Assembly: GCF_019175365.1 (NCBI RefSeq)
Contig: NZ_CP059572.1
Location: 4,340,001-4,404,000 of the forward strand
DNA length: 64,000 bases
Origin: Actinomadura graeca
Lineage (GTDB): Bacteria > Actinomycetota > Actinomycetes > Streptosporangiales > Streptosporangiaceae
Direction of reading: 5' to 3'
In this document: piece after piece, positions 17,155 to 25,267 of the stretch
Position numbering within the stretch: the stretch's first letter is position 1
Layout: each line of letters opens with the position of its first letter
Program-made: the position numbers and the translations under genes
The notes under the pieces: model-generated
The model's input: the letters and a program-made list of their open reading frames with translations, nothing else
Database searches by the model: none
What the model was told of the DNA's origin: nothing

Positions 17155-17484
17155 CTAGGCGGCGGAGGCGTGCTCGGACTCCGACGCGTCCCCCCGGACC
17201 ACGATCACCGGCAGCCGCTTGCGCGCGGGCGCCTCGGCCGTCCGGCGCAGGTAGCGGCGCTCCTCCGGCGTCGTCCCGCCCCAGATGCCGTCGGGCTCCC
17301 CCACCTTCAGCGCCCACGACAGGCAGTCCGATACGACCGGACAGTTGGCGCAGATCGCCTTGGCGGCCTCCTCCTGCGCCTGGAGGACGGGCACGGAGTA
17401 CCCGATCGGGAAGAACAGATCAGGATCAGCGCCCCGGCAGATGGCGTGGTCGCTCCAGTGTTCCTCGTTCTCTTCGTTGTGCAT
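17155..17484 (-). CDS. WhiB-family iron-sulfur transcription regulator
   Basis: Small iron-sulfur regulator of 109 aa binding RNA polymerase sigma factor. It has the four conserved cysteines (AICRG, then ICANCPV with CxxC, then SDCLSW) that hold a [4Fe-4S] cluster, the GIWGGTTPEERR turn, and a basic C-terminus (RKRLPVIV) that would contact DNA. ATG is preceded by GGGAG. Its promoter region is shared with a divergent acetyltransferase and holds two GTAGTACTAC palindromes. Which WhiB subclass it belongs to is not resolved. Confidence 0.93.
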   Translation of the reverse strand: MHNEENEEHWSDHAICRGADPDLFFPIGYSVPVLQAQEEAAKAICANCPVVSDCLSWALKVGEPDGIWGGTTPEERRYLRRTAEAPARKRLPVIVVRGDASESEHASAA

Positions 17485-17539
17485 GGCTTCTCCCTGCGGC
17501 GGCGGCCACGACAGTCCACGGGGTGGCCGTCCACCCAAC

Positions 17540-17564
17540 GTAGTACTACAAGGCGTAGTACTAC
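17540..17564. promoter_or_regulatory. Two GTAGTACTAC palindromes in divergent promoter region
   Basis: Perfect 10-bp palindromes at 17540-17549 and 17555-17564, one and a half helical turns apart, between whiB and the acetyltransferase. Most likely an operator for a dimeric repressor serving one or both genes. Confidence 0.6.
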
Positions 17565-17611
17565 AAGTCATAGCGATTTATGCACGGTAGTGCCCGGATA
17601 ACCTGTGAGAT

Positions 17612-18079
17612 GTGCAGCGTGATCAAGAAGTGACCTTCCGCGAGGCGACGGCGGACGATCTGCCCCAGATCGTCCGGCTACTCGCCGACGATCCCCTCGG
17701 ATCGGCCCGCGAAACACCGGGCGAAGCGGCCTACTTCACCGCCTTCACCGCCATCGCCGACGACCCGAACAACACCCTGGTCGTCGCCGAGGTCGCCGGA
17801 AAGATCGCGGGAACGCTCCAACTGACGTTCATCCCCGGCCTCACCTACACCGGCCGCGAACGCGCCCAGATCGAAGGCGTCCGCGTCGCCGCCGAACACC
17901 GCGGCCACGGCGTCGGCCAGGCCCTCATCACCTGGGCCATCACCCAGGCCCGGGCCCGAGGCTGCCGTGTGGTGCAACTCACCACCGACCGCCAGCGCCC
18001 CGACGCGATCCGCTTCTACCAAAAGATCGGCTTCCGCCCCTCCCACATGGGCATGAAATACCACCTCACGGACACCTAG
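17612..18079 (+). CDS. GNAT-family N-acetyltransferase
   Basis: Acetyl-CoA-dependent acetyltransferase of 155 aa. The fold is recognisable from FREATADDLPQIVRLL at the start, the acetyl-CoA loop VAAEHRGHGVGQALI (RxxGxG), and the C-terminal RFYQKIGFRPSHMGMKY. Substrate unknown. It may confer resistance or modify a small amine. GTG start; the palindromes above lie 48-72 bp upstream. Confidence 0.88.
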   Translation: MQRDQEVTFREATADDLPQIVRLLADDPLGSARETPGEAAYFTAFTAIADDPNNTLVVAEVAGKIAGTLQLTFIPGLTYTGRERAQIEGVRVAAEHRGHGVGQALITWAITQARARGCRVVQLTTDRQRPDAIRFYQKIGFRPSHMGMKYHLTDT

Positions 18080-18579
18080 CCGGCCCGCGGAGCGCACGGG
18101 TCTTCGCCCCCTCCGCATCGCCTCAGCGCCTTCCACAAGCGGGCGGCACCGAAGCGCGCGCCCCCTCGCCTCACCTCCCCGCGCAGCATCACAACCCGGG
18201 CGTGCGGTTCGATCCGAGTCCCGATCTCTCCGACCGCCCTGGCCAGGTCGTGGCAGGGGGCGATCGGATCACCGGTCGAGCCCGTGAACCAGGGGACTCC
18301 GCCCACACCCACCTTGACCTGGACGCTCTCCCCGACCGACGGAAGGCCGGACGACAGCACATGTAACCGCGCCGGGGTCAGGTCGTATCGAGGACGCGAC
18401 GACCACCCTTCGGTGGCCAGGACGCGCGCGAGCAGGTCCAGATGGCACGCCGGGTCAACGCCCGTCCCCCAAGCGGGTCGGACGCACTTCCCGGATCCGG
18501 GCCCGGATCCGGGATATCGGCATCGACGGCGGCCTCTGCGTCCAGCGCCTCGCGGACGAGAGGCCCGCGCGTGGCCCAC
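18076..18579 (-). CDS. Small XRE-associated protein, start unclear
   Basis: The conserved part begins near CHLDLLARVLATEGW and runs through SVGESVQVKVGVGGVPWF and GDPIAPCHDLARAV. It belongs to the same family as the protein encoded at 54203. No good start codon lies near this conserved beginning; the far upstream GTG would make an Arg-rich leader that overlaps the coding frame of the neighbouring gene. Either the two genes are fused by frameshift or this one has lost its start. Function unknown; such proteins accompany XRE regulators in actinomycetes. Confidence 0.5.
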   Translation of the reverse strand: MGHARASRPRGAGRRGRRRCRYPGSGPGSGKCVRPAWGTGVDPACHLDLLARVLATEGWSSRPRYDLTPARLHVLSSGLPSVGESVQVKVGVGGVPWFTGSTGDPIAPCHDLARAVGEIGTRIEPHARVVMLRGEVRRGGARFGAARLWKALRRCGGGEDPCAPRAG

Positions 18580-18767
18580 CAGCGACCTGTATCCGTGGTG
18601 TAGATGATCGACCAGGCGGGGAACTCCTCACGGAGACCGGCCTTGGTGTGCTCGATGTCTTCGGAATACGCGTTCAAGATGCCCGCTTCCTGCTCGGGGA
18701 GAGTCGTTCGAAGGTCGATTTCAGTCACCGGCGCCGCGGGAGCCTTGGCGGCCGGGCCATTGCGCAT
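18378..18767 (-). CDS. Small XRE-associated protein, related to that at 53937
   Basis: Starts MRNGPAAKAPAAPV; the conserved block AGLREEFPAWSIIYTTDTGRWWATRGPL matches, in pattern, the small protein at 53937 (LQEEFTGHRIWRAQRW... WVATL). The last ~45 residues are low-complexity and read over the beginning of the next gene, so the natural end is probably earlier. A tandem 12-bp palindromic repeat (CCCGGATCCGGG twice, 18490-18513) marks the junction. Function unknown. Confidence 0.55.
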   Translation of the reverse strand: MRNGPAAKAPAAPVTEIDLRTTLPEQEAGILNAYSEDIEHTKAGLREEFPAWSIIYTTDTGRWWATRGPLVREALDAEAAVDADIPDPGPDPGSASDPLGGRALTRRAIWTCSRASWPPKGGRRVLDTT

Positions 18768-18830
18768 ACCACCCCGCAGCCGTGGCTCCACCCACGATCA
18801 CGGCACTGGGAGAGGCGACGCCGCTCCGGC

Positions 18831-19169
18831 TCACCATCCGGCCGGCCCCGGGTAGACAGGTGCGCCAATCGCCCATGCGATCTGGACGGCCGCCCGCTCA
18901 GCGTCGGCGGCAAGCATGCCGCCCCTGTCGGGCCCGGACGTCCACACAAAGGTCCCGGCGCCGCCATCCCACGCGATTCGCCGCAGCGAACGGTCCCGGT
19001 AGCTCACATGCAGCCGCAACCCGAGGACACCGAATCCCCCGAGCTTAGGGACGCTGTACTCCTCCAGCACCCGGGCGCGCGCCACCGCGACCTGCGGCGC
19101 CCTCCGCCGGACCGCGGCGTACAGCGCGTCCACCGGCCCGAACGGCTCCACTCGCAGCTCACCCGCCAT
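18831..19169 (-). CDS. Hypothetical protein in XRE-linked small-gene cluster
   Basis: A 112-aa protein, start MAGELRVEPFGPVDALYAA. It looks like a compact soluble domain (RLHVSYRDRSLRRIAWDGGAGTF read in part, then IAWAIGAPVYPGPAGW). It overlaps the upstream gene by 11 bases, so translation is coupled. No motif identifies a function. Confidence 0.6.
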   Translation of the reverse strand: MAGELRVEPFGPVDALYAAVRRRAPQVAVARARVLEEYSVPKLGGFGVLGLRLHVSYRDRSLRRIAWDGGAGTFVWTSGPDRGGMLAADAERAAVQIAWAIGAPVYPGPAGW

Positions 19170-19398
19170 CGGGCGCCTCCATGGTGAGCTGTTCGGCGAC
19201 CCACAGGGCGGGACGGTCGATCTCGTCGGGCGGCTCGAACGTCTTGGCCTTGCCATCCAAGGTGCGGGCCCGCCACGTCCCATTGCCCAGGGACACGATC
19301 GTGGCCCGCGGGTCCCGCGTGTCAGGATCCAGCAGCAGGTAGACGTCGGCGCCACCCGTGAGGACGTAGCCCTCGACACACGTCTCCTCGCCGCTCAC
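19159..19398 (-). CDS. Hypothetical protein in XRE-linked small-gene cluster
   Basis: A 79-aa acidic protein (MSGEETCVEGYVLTGGADV at the start), with a beta-rich pattern LGNGTWRARTLDGKAKTF. It overlaps its upstream neighbour by four bases (ATGA) and its downstream neighbour by eleven, which marks an operon divergent from the XRE regulator. Function unknown. Confidence 0.6.
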   Translation of the reverse strand: MSGEETCVEGYVLTGGADVYLLLDPDTRDPRATIVSLGNGTWRARTLDGKAKTFEPPDEIDRPALWVAEQLTMEAPDGG

Positions 19399-19691
19399 GG
19401 CGCCGGGGCCAGGTACCCGGCGATGATGACCGCCGCGTCAGTGACGTGCTCGGCCTCGGCGATGGGCTCCCCGGAAGCGTCGAAGAACCACATCCGGTCC
19501 TGGTCGGCGACCCGCGGCTTGCACGTGACCATCTGCCTCGCTCCCGCGGGGTCATCGGCACGGGTCACGATCACGGCCAGCGGACTGGCCTGCAACTCCG
19601 TGACGAAGCGGCGCCCCTGCAAGGCGCACATTAGCTCGTACAGCCTCGGATAAGCGTGCCGATGCTCGGTCCCGTCGAAGGTGCCAGCCAT
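19395..19691 (-). CDS. Hypothetical protein, first gene of XRE-divergent cluster
   Basis: A 98-aa protein starting MAGTFDGTEHRHAYPRLYEL. It contains VTCKPRVADQDRMWFFDASG and a C-terminal helix. It is the promoter-proximal gene of a small minus-strand operon that diverges from the XRE regulator, the usual arrangement for Streptomyces-type XRE/small protein pairs. Function unknown. Confidence 0.6.
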   Translation of the reverse strand: MAGTFDGTEHRHAYPRLYELMCALQGRRFVTELQASPLAVIVTRADDPAGARQMVTCKPRVADQDRMWFFDASGEPIAEAEHVTDAAVIIAGYLAPAP

Positions 19692-19828
19692 ACCCGTCTC
19701 CCGACGCAAAGAGTGTTGTCGTTCCGTCACTCTCAGTGAACCTGTGGCGGGCGCCACAACGACAGAGGGATGATTGGGGACGGCCGGGGATCGGACCCCC
19801 GCCGATCCGGCGCCGGAAGGTGCATCTC

Positions 19829-21121
19829 ATGACCCCCGACAAAAAGGCCATCGGCGCACGCCTGCGAGAGATACGCGAGGCCCCGCCGTACTGGTCACGT
19901 TCCGAACTCGCGCGGCTCCTGCGCGCCGCCGCCGACCCACGCGACCGACCAGGACTGCCGCACGTCGGCCCCCTCACCGAGATGATCAAACACTGGGAGA
20001 CAGGAAAACGGACGCCATCACGCCGCTACCGCGCCCTCTACGCACGCGTCACCGGACTCACCCAAGCCGAACTGTTCGGAGTCCCGATCTCCCAAGCGCC
20101 CGCTCTACCGGCTGCCGACAGCGCATCGCCGAACGACTACGCCGCTTTGGTCCGGGACACGAACCGGCACCTGATCGTGCTCGACAGCCGCTTTGGCGGG
20201 ACGAGCGTCGCTGCCTTGGCCGTCCAGGCGTTCACCTCCGCCAAGACTGCGCTGGCCACAGGTCGTCACGATGCCGATGAGCGTGATCTCCTAGCCGCCG
20301 CAGGCGAGACCGGTGAAATCGCGGCATGGACGTTGTACGACGCGAACCGGCTGGCGGAATCACGCGCCACCGCCCATGAGGCGATGTTGTTGTCCCGGCT
20401 GGCCGGCGACCGGTCCATGGAGCTGTTCGAGCTGTCGCATCTCGCGCTGATCGACGTCAAACAGCGGCACGGCCGCGAGGCCCTTCGCATCGCGGAGCAC
20501 GCCATCGAGGACGTCACCCTCGCCCCGCGCGTCAAGGCGCTGTTCAACATCCGCGCAGCCCGCTCCCTCGCACAGGCGGGCGACCGCGCTCGTTCCCTGG
20601 ACCGGCTGGAGCGCGTGGCCAGCGTCCTTCAGGACTCCATGCATTCCCGTGACCCCGCGTGGTCCTGGTGGCTGGACGCCTCCGAGCTGGCCGTTCAACG
20701 CGGCTTGGTCTACGCCGAGCTCGGCGACCACAAGGCGGCGATGCCCTATTTCGACGAGGCCGCCCATGGACGCCTGCGCCAAGACCCGTACAGCCCACGC
20801 AGTCAGGCCGGGCCGGTGACCGCGCACGGTCAGCAGTGGGGACGAGCCGCGTACAACGACCTTGTCCACCTGTTCGTCGCATTGACGAAGGCAAGCGCTT
20901 GGATGGACGCCGAGGCGGTGGCCACAACGGTCACCGACTTCACACGCGAGGTCGTGTCCGCCCAGACCGAAGTGACACTCCACGTCGCCGTGCGGACCGT
21001 TCTGCGCCCGCGAGGTGGATCGGACAGACCGTCCTCGACACTGGCTGACCTCGCCAAGGAGATCGCGGAGGCTCGGGGGTGGAGCATCGGCGGCGCTGGC
21101 GTAGATCCATGGGCAGGATGA
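19829..21121 (+). CDS. XRE-family regulator with TPR-like C-terminal domain
   Basis: A 430-aa regulator. The N-terminal ~75 residues form a helix-turn-helix (IGARLREIREAPPYWSRSEL, then MIKHWETGKRTPSRRYRALY). The rest is alpha-helical and looks like tetratricopeptide repeats (LFNIRAARSLAQAGDRARSL; QRGLVYAELGDHKAAMPYF), the form used for peptide or protein sensing. ATG is preceded by GGAAGG. It is divergent from a small-gene cluster it probably controls. Its N-terminus is duplicated immediately downstream. Confidence 0.85.
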   Translation: MTPDKKAIGARLREIREAPPYWSRSELARLLRAAADPRDRPGLPHVGPLTEMIKHWETGKRTPSRRYRALYARVTGLTQAELFGVPISQAPALPAADSASPNDYAALVRDTNRHLIVLDSRFGGTSVAALAVQAFTSAKTALATGRHDADERDLLAAAGETGEIAAWTLYDANRLAESRATAHEAMLLSRLAGDRSMELFELSHLALIDVKQRHGREALRIAEHAIEDVTLAPRVKALFNIRAARSLAQAGDRARSLDRLERVASVLQDSMHSRDPAWSWWLDASELAVQRGLVYAELGDHKAAMPYFDEAAHGRLRQDPYSPRSQAGPVTAHGQQWGRAAYNDLVHLFVALTKASAWMDAEAVATTVTDFTREVVSAQTEVTLHVAVRTVLRPRGGSDRPSSTLADLAKEIAEARGWSIGGAGVDPWAG

Positions 21122-21157
21122 GAGTACCGGCTTGACTGGCAGGAGGTGCGTGGCGAC

Positions 21158-21355
21158 ATGTCCGCCGCGAAGGTGATCGTCGGTGCCCGCCTGCGGGCCG
21201 TGCGAGAGGCCCCGCCCTACTGGTCTCGCTCGGAGATGGCACGACGCCTGCGCGCCGCCGCCGACCCACGCGAACGAGACGACTTACTCGTCTCTCTTTC
21301 GCTGGACGGTGCTCGCGTTCCCGACGGTCTGGGTGGGGAGATCGCGGCCCGGTAG
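21158..21355 (+). pseudogene. Truncated duplicate of the XRE regulator N-terminus
   Basis: MSAAKVIVGARLRAVREAPP followed by YWSRSEMARRLRAAADPRER repeats, with point changes, the first ~37 residues of the preceding regulator, then diverges and stops. A strong ribosome site (AGGAGGTG) remains. It appears to be the stump of a paralog after deletion of its sensing domain; a short DNA-binding peptide is possible but lacks most of the helix-turn-helix. Confidence 0.75.
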
Positions 21356-21393
21356 TCCCGGCAGGGGGCAGTCGTCAGCGACCTCCACCAGCG

Positions 21394-22089
21394 TCAGGTA
21401 TGTGGGAGGAGGGCTTGGAGGGCTGCCCGGGTGTCGGTGAGGTCGGGGAGGACCACCTCGGCGCCGGAGAGTCTCAGGTCGGCGGCGGACGTGGCGCCGG
21501 TGGCGACGGCCACGACGCGGGCGCCGCCCTCGTGGCCTGCGCGGACGTCGTGCGGGGTGTCGCCGATGAGAACGGTGGCGGCCGCGTCGAACTCCTCGCC
21601 GTACTTGTGCGCGGCGCGCTGCTGGGCGAGCTTGACGAGGGGCGGGCGTTCGGTGCCGTCCAGCCCGTAGGCGCCGGCGTCGAAGTCGACGAGGGTGGCC
21701 AGGTCCAGCGCCGCCAGCTTGCACTCGGCGATCGGGCGCATGTTGCCGGTCAGGACGGACTGGACCACGTCCGGACGGTCCGCCAGCACCTCCAGGAGGG
21801 CGCGGGCGCCCGGCAGGACGCGGCCCCGGGTCGTGATCTCCGCCTGGCGGGCGGTGAACGCGTCGGCCAGCGCCCCCGTGAAGGACTCCATGATGCGGGG
21901 CGTGGGGTCGACGCCGTGGTGCCGGAGGGTGTCGGCGGTGATGGCGAGGTCGGTGCGGCCCGCCATGGGGGCGACCAGGTCGGGCGGGCGGCCGATGAGG
22001 CGGGTGAACACGGCCGCGTAGATCTCGGCGCTCACGCCGCCGGCGTTGATGAGCGTGTGGTCGATGTCCCAGAGGACGAGGGTGCGCAC
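21394..22089 (-). CDS. HAD-superfamily phosphatase
   Basis: Haloacid-dehalogenase-like hydrolase of 231 aa with the nucleophile motif LWDIDHTLI (DxD), SVLTGNMRP (motif II Thr), the Lys in PLVKLAQQ and the metal-binding VLIGDTPHDV. It most likely dephosphorylates a small metabolite (phosphoglycolate phosphatase-like); the substrate is not determined. GTG start without a clear ribosome site. Confidence 0.87.
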   Translation of the reverse strand: MRTLVLWDIDHTLINAGGVSAEIYAAVFTRLIGRPPDLVAPMAGRTDLAITADTLRHHGVDPTPRIMESFTGALADAFTARQAEITTRGRVLPGARALLEVLADRPDVVQSVLTGNMRPIAECKLAALDLATLVDFDAGAYGLDGTERPPLVKLAQQRAAHKYGEEFDAAATVLIGDTPHDVRAGHEGGARVVAVATGATSAADLRLSGAEVVLPDLTDTRAALQALLPHT

Positions 22090-22153
22090 GGGGGCATGGT
22101 AGGCCGGACGCGGCGGCGCGCCGCGGGCCTCCCGCCCGCGGCGCGCCTGGGCG

Positions 22154-22588
22154 TCAGCCGCGTCCGGGGGTGACCTCGCGGATCACCTTCGAGGACCAGG
22201 GGCACCAGACGAGGCCGGGCAGGAACGCCCCGCCGGCCTCGTCCAGGTGCTCCTCGACGTAGCTGGTCGTGGCGTCGCAGACCTCGATCGCCACCTGGAA
22301 GAAGTCGATGGTGTCCGGATTGAGGTGGAAGCTCCATCCGGGGTTGTAGGGCGCGGGGGTCTTGAGGATGCGGCCGACGACGTGGACCCGTTCCTTCTCG
22401 GTGCCGTTGACGATGCCGCGGGCGTGCTCGATCTTCGCGGGGTCGGTGAGCTTGATGACGGACCGGTCCTGGTAGGTGGTGACCTCGAAGTAGGCGGCCG
22501 CCTCTTCGGCGTGTGCGGCGGGGGACAGGGTGAGGGCGAGGGCGGCGGAGGCCGTCACGGCACCGAGCTTCGACGCGAAACTTCGCAT
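22154..22588 (-). CDS. Secreted protein of the BP74/calmodulin-binding-like family
   Basis: A 144-aa exported protein: signal peptide ([20 protein letters not shown] to AHA), then a single domain with [39 protein letters not shown] and [20 protein letters not shown]. This pattern recalls actinomycete proteins annotated as calmodulin-binding or BP74-like; I recall the name, not a demonstrated activity. ATG is preceded by GGGAG. It diverges from the polyphosphate-binding CYTH-CHAD gene. Confidence 0.75.
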   Translation of the reverse strand: MRSFASKLGAVTASAALALTLSPAAHAEEAAAYFEVTTYQDRSVIKLTDPAKIEHARGIVNGTEKERVHVVGRILKTPAPYNPGWSFHLNPDTIDFFQVAIEVCDATTSYVEEHLDEAGGAFLPGLVWCPWSSKVIREVTPGRG

Positions 22589-22845
22589 GGGTGCTCCCAG
22601 ATGCGGAGGGGATTTGACGTGACTCAAAGTAAAGAAGTGAACACTGTAAGTCTGCATCCGGGTGGAGCACGTTGGCCTTACTGCGCGGTCATGTGAGAGT
22701 GGGCTTGCCGCGGGACGGGGTTTTCCGGTGGGACGAGAGCCCGCCAGGAGCCGCCATGAGCGTTTCTGTATCTGTTCACCTAGGCGTGGAATGCTGGCCA
22801 CCAGGGTGTGCTCACCGCCGTCCGACCCCCTTGGAGGAGCAGATC

Positions 22846-24405
22846 GTGGCCGTCAAGCATGTGGAGATCGAACATAAGTACGACGCCGTCGCCGAGTTCG
22901 TCCTGCCGGATCTGGACGGGCTGCCCGGGGTGGCGTCCGTGAGCGAGCCGGTGACGCACGAGCTGCACGCGAGCTACTTCGACACGCGGGATCTGCGGCT
23001 GGCCGCGCACGGGATCACACTGCGGCGGCGGAGGGGCGGGTCGGACGCGGGGTGGCATCTGAAGATGCCGCTGGGGCCGGACAGCAAGCAGGAGCTGCAT
23101 GCGCCGCTGGGACGGCCCCGGATCGTCCCCCCGCGGCTGGCGGCGCTGGTGGCGGCGTACACGCGGGGCGCGGCGCTCGACCCGGTGGCGACGCTGGACA
23201 CCGAGCGGACGGTGGTGCGGCTGCTGGACGAGGACGGCGGCGTCCTGGCCGAGGTCGCCGACGACCTGGTGACGGGGCGGGACGTCCGGGTGCCGGACGC
23301 CGTCGCGGCGGAGGCGGCGACGGCCGACGCGGTGGTCCTCGCCGTGGCCGCCGTGACCGAGCAGTGGCGGGAGATCGAGGTCGAGCTCGGCGACGGCACG
23401 CACGAGCTGCTGAAGGCCGTCGGGAAGCGGCTGCGGCGGGCGGGGGCGAAGCGGGCGAAGTCGTCGTCCAAGCTCGGGCGGCTGCTGGACGGGGCGATCG
23501 TCCCGTCTGAGGCGAAGGCGGCCAGGGCGGCGACGCGGGCGCGGCTGGTGGCGGCGACCCAGAACGGCAAGGCGCCCGTGGTGACGACGGCGGAGACCGT
23601 GATGGCCTACCTCGCCGCGCAGGTCGAGGCGGTCGTCGAGTACGACCCGAAGGCGCGGATGGGGGAGCACGACGCCGTCCACCGGATGCGGATCGCGGTG
23701 CGGAGGATCCGCAGCACGCTCAAGAGCTACCGGACCGTCCTGGACGTGGACGGCACGCTCGGCGAGGAGCTGAAGTGGCTCGCGGCGGCGCTGGGCGAGG
23801 TCCGCGACCTGGAGGTGCTGCGGATGCGCTTCGAGGAGAAGCTGGACGGCGCGGCGTCCGCGTGGATGGAGGATCTCGCGCGGCAGGAGCGCGCCGCCTA
23901 CCGCAGGCTGAACATCGCCCTGAAGGACGCCCGGTACTTCTCGCTGCTGGACAGGCTGGAATCGCTGATCGCGGAGCCGCCGCTGGGGAAGGCCGCCGAG
24001 AAGAAGGCACGGAAGGAACTGCCGGTCCTCGTGACCAAGGCATGGGACCGGATGGCCAAGCAGTACGCGACCATCGCGGTGGCAGAGGACCCCGACATCG
24101 CGCGCCACGACACCCGGAAGGCCGCCAAGCGCGCGCGGTACGCCGCCGAGGTGGCCGTGCCCGTGCTAGGGGTGGCCGCGCGCAGGGTCGCCAAGGACGC
24201 CAAGCGGATCCAGGAGGTCCTCGGCGAATACCAGGACGGGATCATCGCGATGGAGCACCTCCAGACGGCCGGGACGCGCCCGCGCGTGGCCGCCTCCGAC
24301 GCGTTCACCCTGGGTGTGCTCTATGGCAAGGAGCAGTGCGCGGCGGAGGCGGCGCGCGACCGGCTGGACGTCACCTGGTCGCAGACGCTCGGGCCGTCTT
24401 TCTGA
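22846..24405 (+). CDS. CYTH-CHAD domain protein (polyphosphate-associated)
   Basis: A 519-aa protein with an N-terminal CYTH triphosphate tunnel domain (EIEHKYD, an ExExK metal/phosphate motif; [10 protein letters not shown] in the middle) and a C-terminal CHAD helical domain ([34 protein letters not shown]), whose basic histidine-rich helices bind polyphosphate. It may hydrolyse triphosphate or polyphosphate or attach to granules. GTG is preceded by GGAGGAG. It converges on, and overlaps by 35 bases, the Nudix-ppk operon. Confidence 0.9.
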   Translation: MAVKHVEIEHKYDAVAEFVLPDLDGLPGVASVSEPVTHELHASYFDTRDLRLAAHGITLRRRRGGSDAGWHLKMPLGPDSKQELHAPLGRPRIVPPRLAALVAAYTRGAALDPVATLDTERTVVRLLDEDGGVLAEVADDLVTGRDVRVPDAVAAEAATADAVVLAVAAVTEQWREIEVELGDGTHELLKAVGKRLRRAGAKRAKSSSKLGRLLDGAIVPSEAKAARAATRARLVAATQNGKAPVVTTAETVMAYLAAQVEAVVEYDPKARMGEHDAVHRMRIAVRRIRSTLKSYRTVLDVDGTLGEELKWLAAALGEVRDLEVLRMRFEEKLDGAASAWMEDLARQERAAYRRLNIALKDARYFSLLDRLESLIAEPPLGKAAEKKARKELPVLVTKAWDRMAKQYATIAVAEDPDIARHDTRKAAKRARYAAEVAVPVLGVAARRVAKDAKRIQEVLGEYQDGIIAMEHLQTAGTRPRVAASDAFTLGVLYGKEQCAAEAARDRLDVTWSQTLGPSF

Positions 24406-25267
24406 CCGGGCCGTGACGTTCCAGGGCGGCGACGGCCGAGGTGTCCATGTGGGCGACCCAGAACTCGCCCTTGCGCAGGCCGGGGTCGTCCGGGACCGTC
24501 TCCCCCATCTCCTTGCACAGTCCCGTGACGAGGTCGGAGACGACCTCGCCGTGCGTGCACACGACGGTCGGCGTCCCGTCCGCGACGAGGTCGAGGGCGC
24601 GTTCCATGGCACGGTCCGCGCCGGTCTCGCCGAGGGTGAACGCGGCGTCGGTCACGACCGGTGAGCGCAGCAGCCGCGCATACGGCAGGACGGTCTCCAG
24701 GCAGCGGGCCGTCGCCGAGCTGATCAGCCTGGCCGGGCCATAGGAATGCAGGAGCCCGGCCAGGGCGGACGCCTCCGAGCGGCCCCGCTCGTCCAGGGGA
24801 CGCAGCTCGTCGGGCTCGCGCCACTGCCGTTTCTCACCGGCCTCGGCGTGCCTCAGGATCACCAGGGGCCAGGTGCGCAGCGGCCCGCGCAGGAACTCCT
24901 GGAGGAGCTCCGCGTCGCGCTCGTAGGTGAGACGGGCCCCCGCCTCCCCGGCGGGGAGCCAGACGAGCCGGTCCACCTCGTCGTTGGGGGCGAACCCGGC
25001 CTCGGCGACGGGCCGCGCGGACCAGTAGTCGACGCGCTTGTCGCGCCCGCCGACCTGGTAGCCGCTGGTGGACAGGCGGCGGCCGAGGCGGGCCACGAGC
25101 CCGGTCTCCTCCTCGATCTCGCGGACGGCGGCGCGCAGCACGTGCTCGCCCTTGTCGACCTTGCCCTTGGGGAAGGACCAGTCGTCGTACCGGGGACGGT
25201 GGATCAGCCCCACTTCGGGGCCGTCCCGCCAGAGGACGGCCCCCGCGGCGTGGATCGTGTCAGCCAT
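24371..25267 (-). CDS. Nudix hydrolase fused to histidine phosphatase (MutT1-like)
   Basis: A 298-aa fusion. The first half is a Nudix domain with the full box [20 protein letters not shown] followed by TGL. The second half is a phosphohistidine phosphatase ([15 protein letters not shown] with the RHA catalytic motif; [10 protein letters not shown]). Mycobacterial MutT1 has this layout, cleaning 8-oxo-dGTP or diadenosine polyphosphates. It overlaps ppk by eight bases, so the two are translationally coupled. Confidence 0.9.
   Translation of the reverse strand: MADTIHAAGAVLWRDGPEVGLIHRPRYDDWSFPKGKVDKGEHVLRAAVREIEEETGLVARLGRRLSTSGYQVGGRDKRVDYWSARPVAEAGFAPNDEVDRLVWLPAGEAGARLTYERDAELLQEFLRGPLRTWPLVILRHAEAGEKRQWREPDELRPLDERGRSEASALAGLLHSYGPARLISSATARCLETVLPYARLLRSPVVTDAAFTLGETGADRAMERALDLVADGTPTVVCTHGEVVSDLVTGLCKEMGETVPDDPGLRKGEFWVAHMDTSAVAALERHGPVRKTARASATR

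Noticed and set aside
22600..22650. PHO-box-like GTTCACTTCTTTACTTT (minus strand) near the CYTH-CHAD gene
   Set aside because: Only one unit resembles the consensus; the second is too different.
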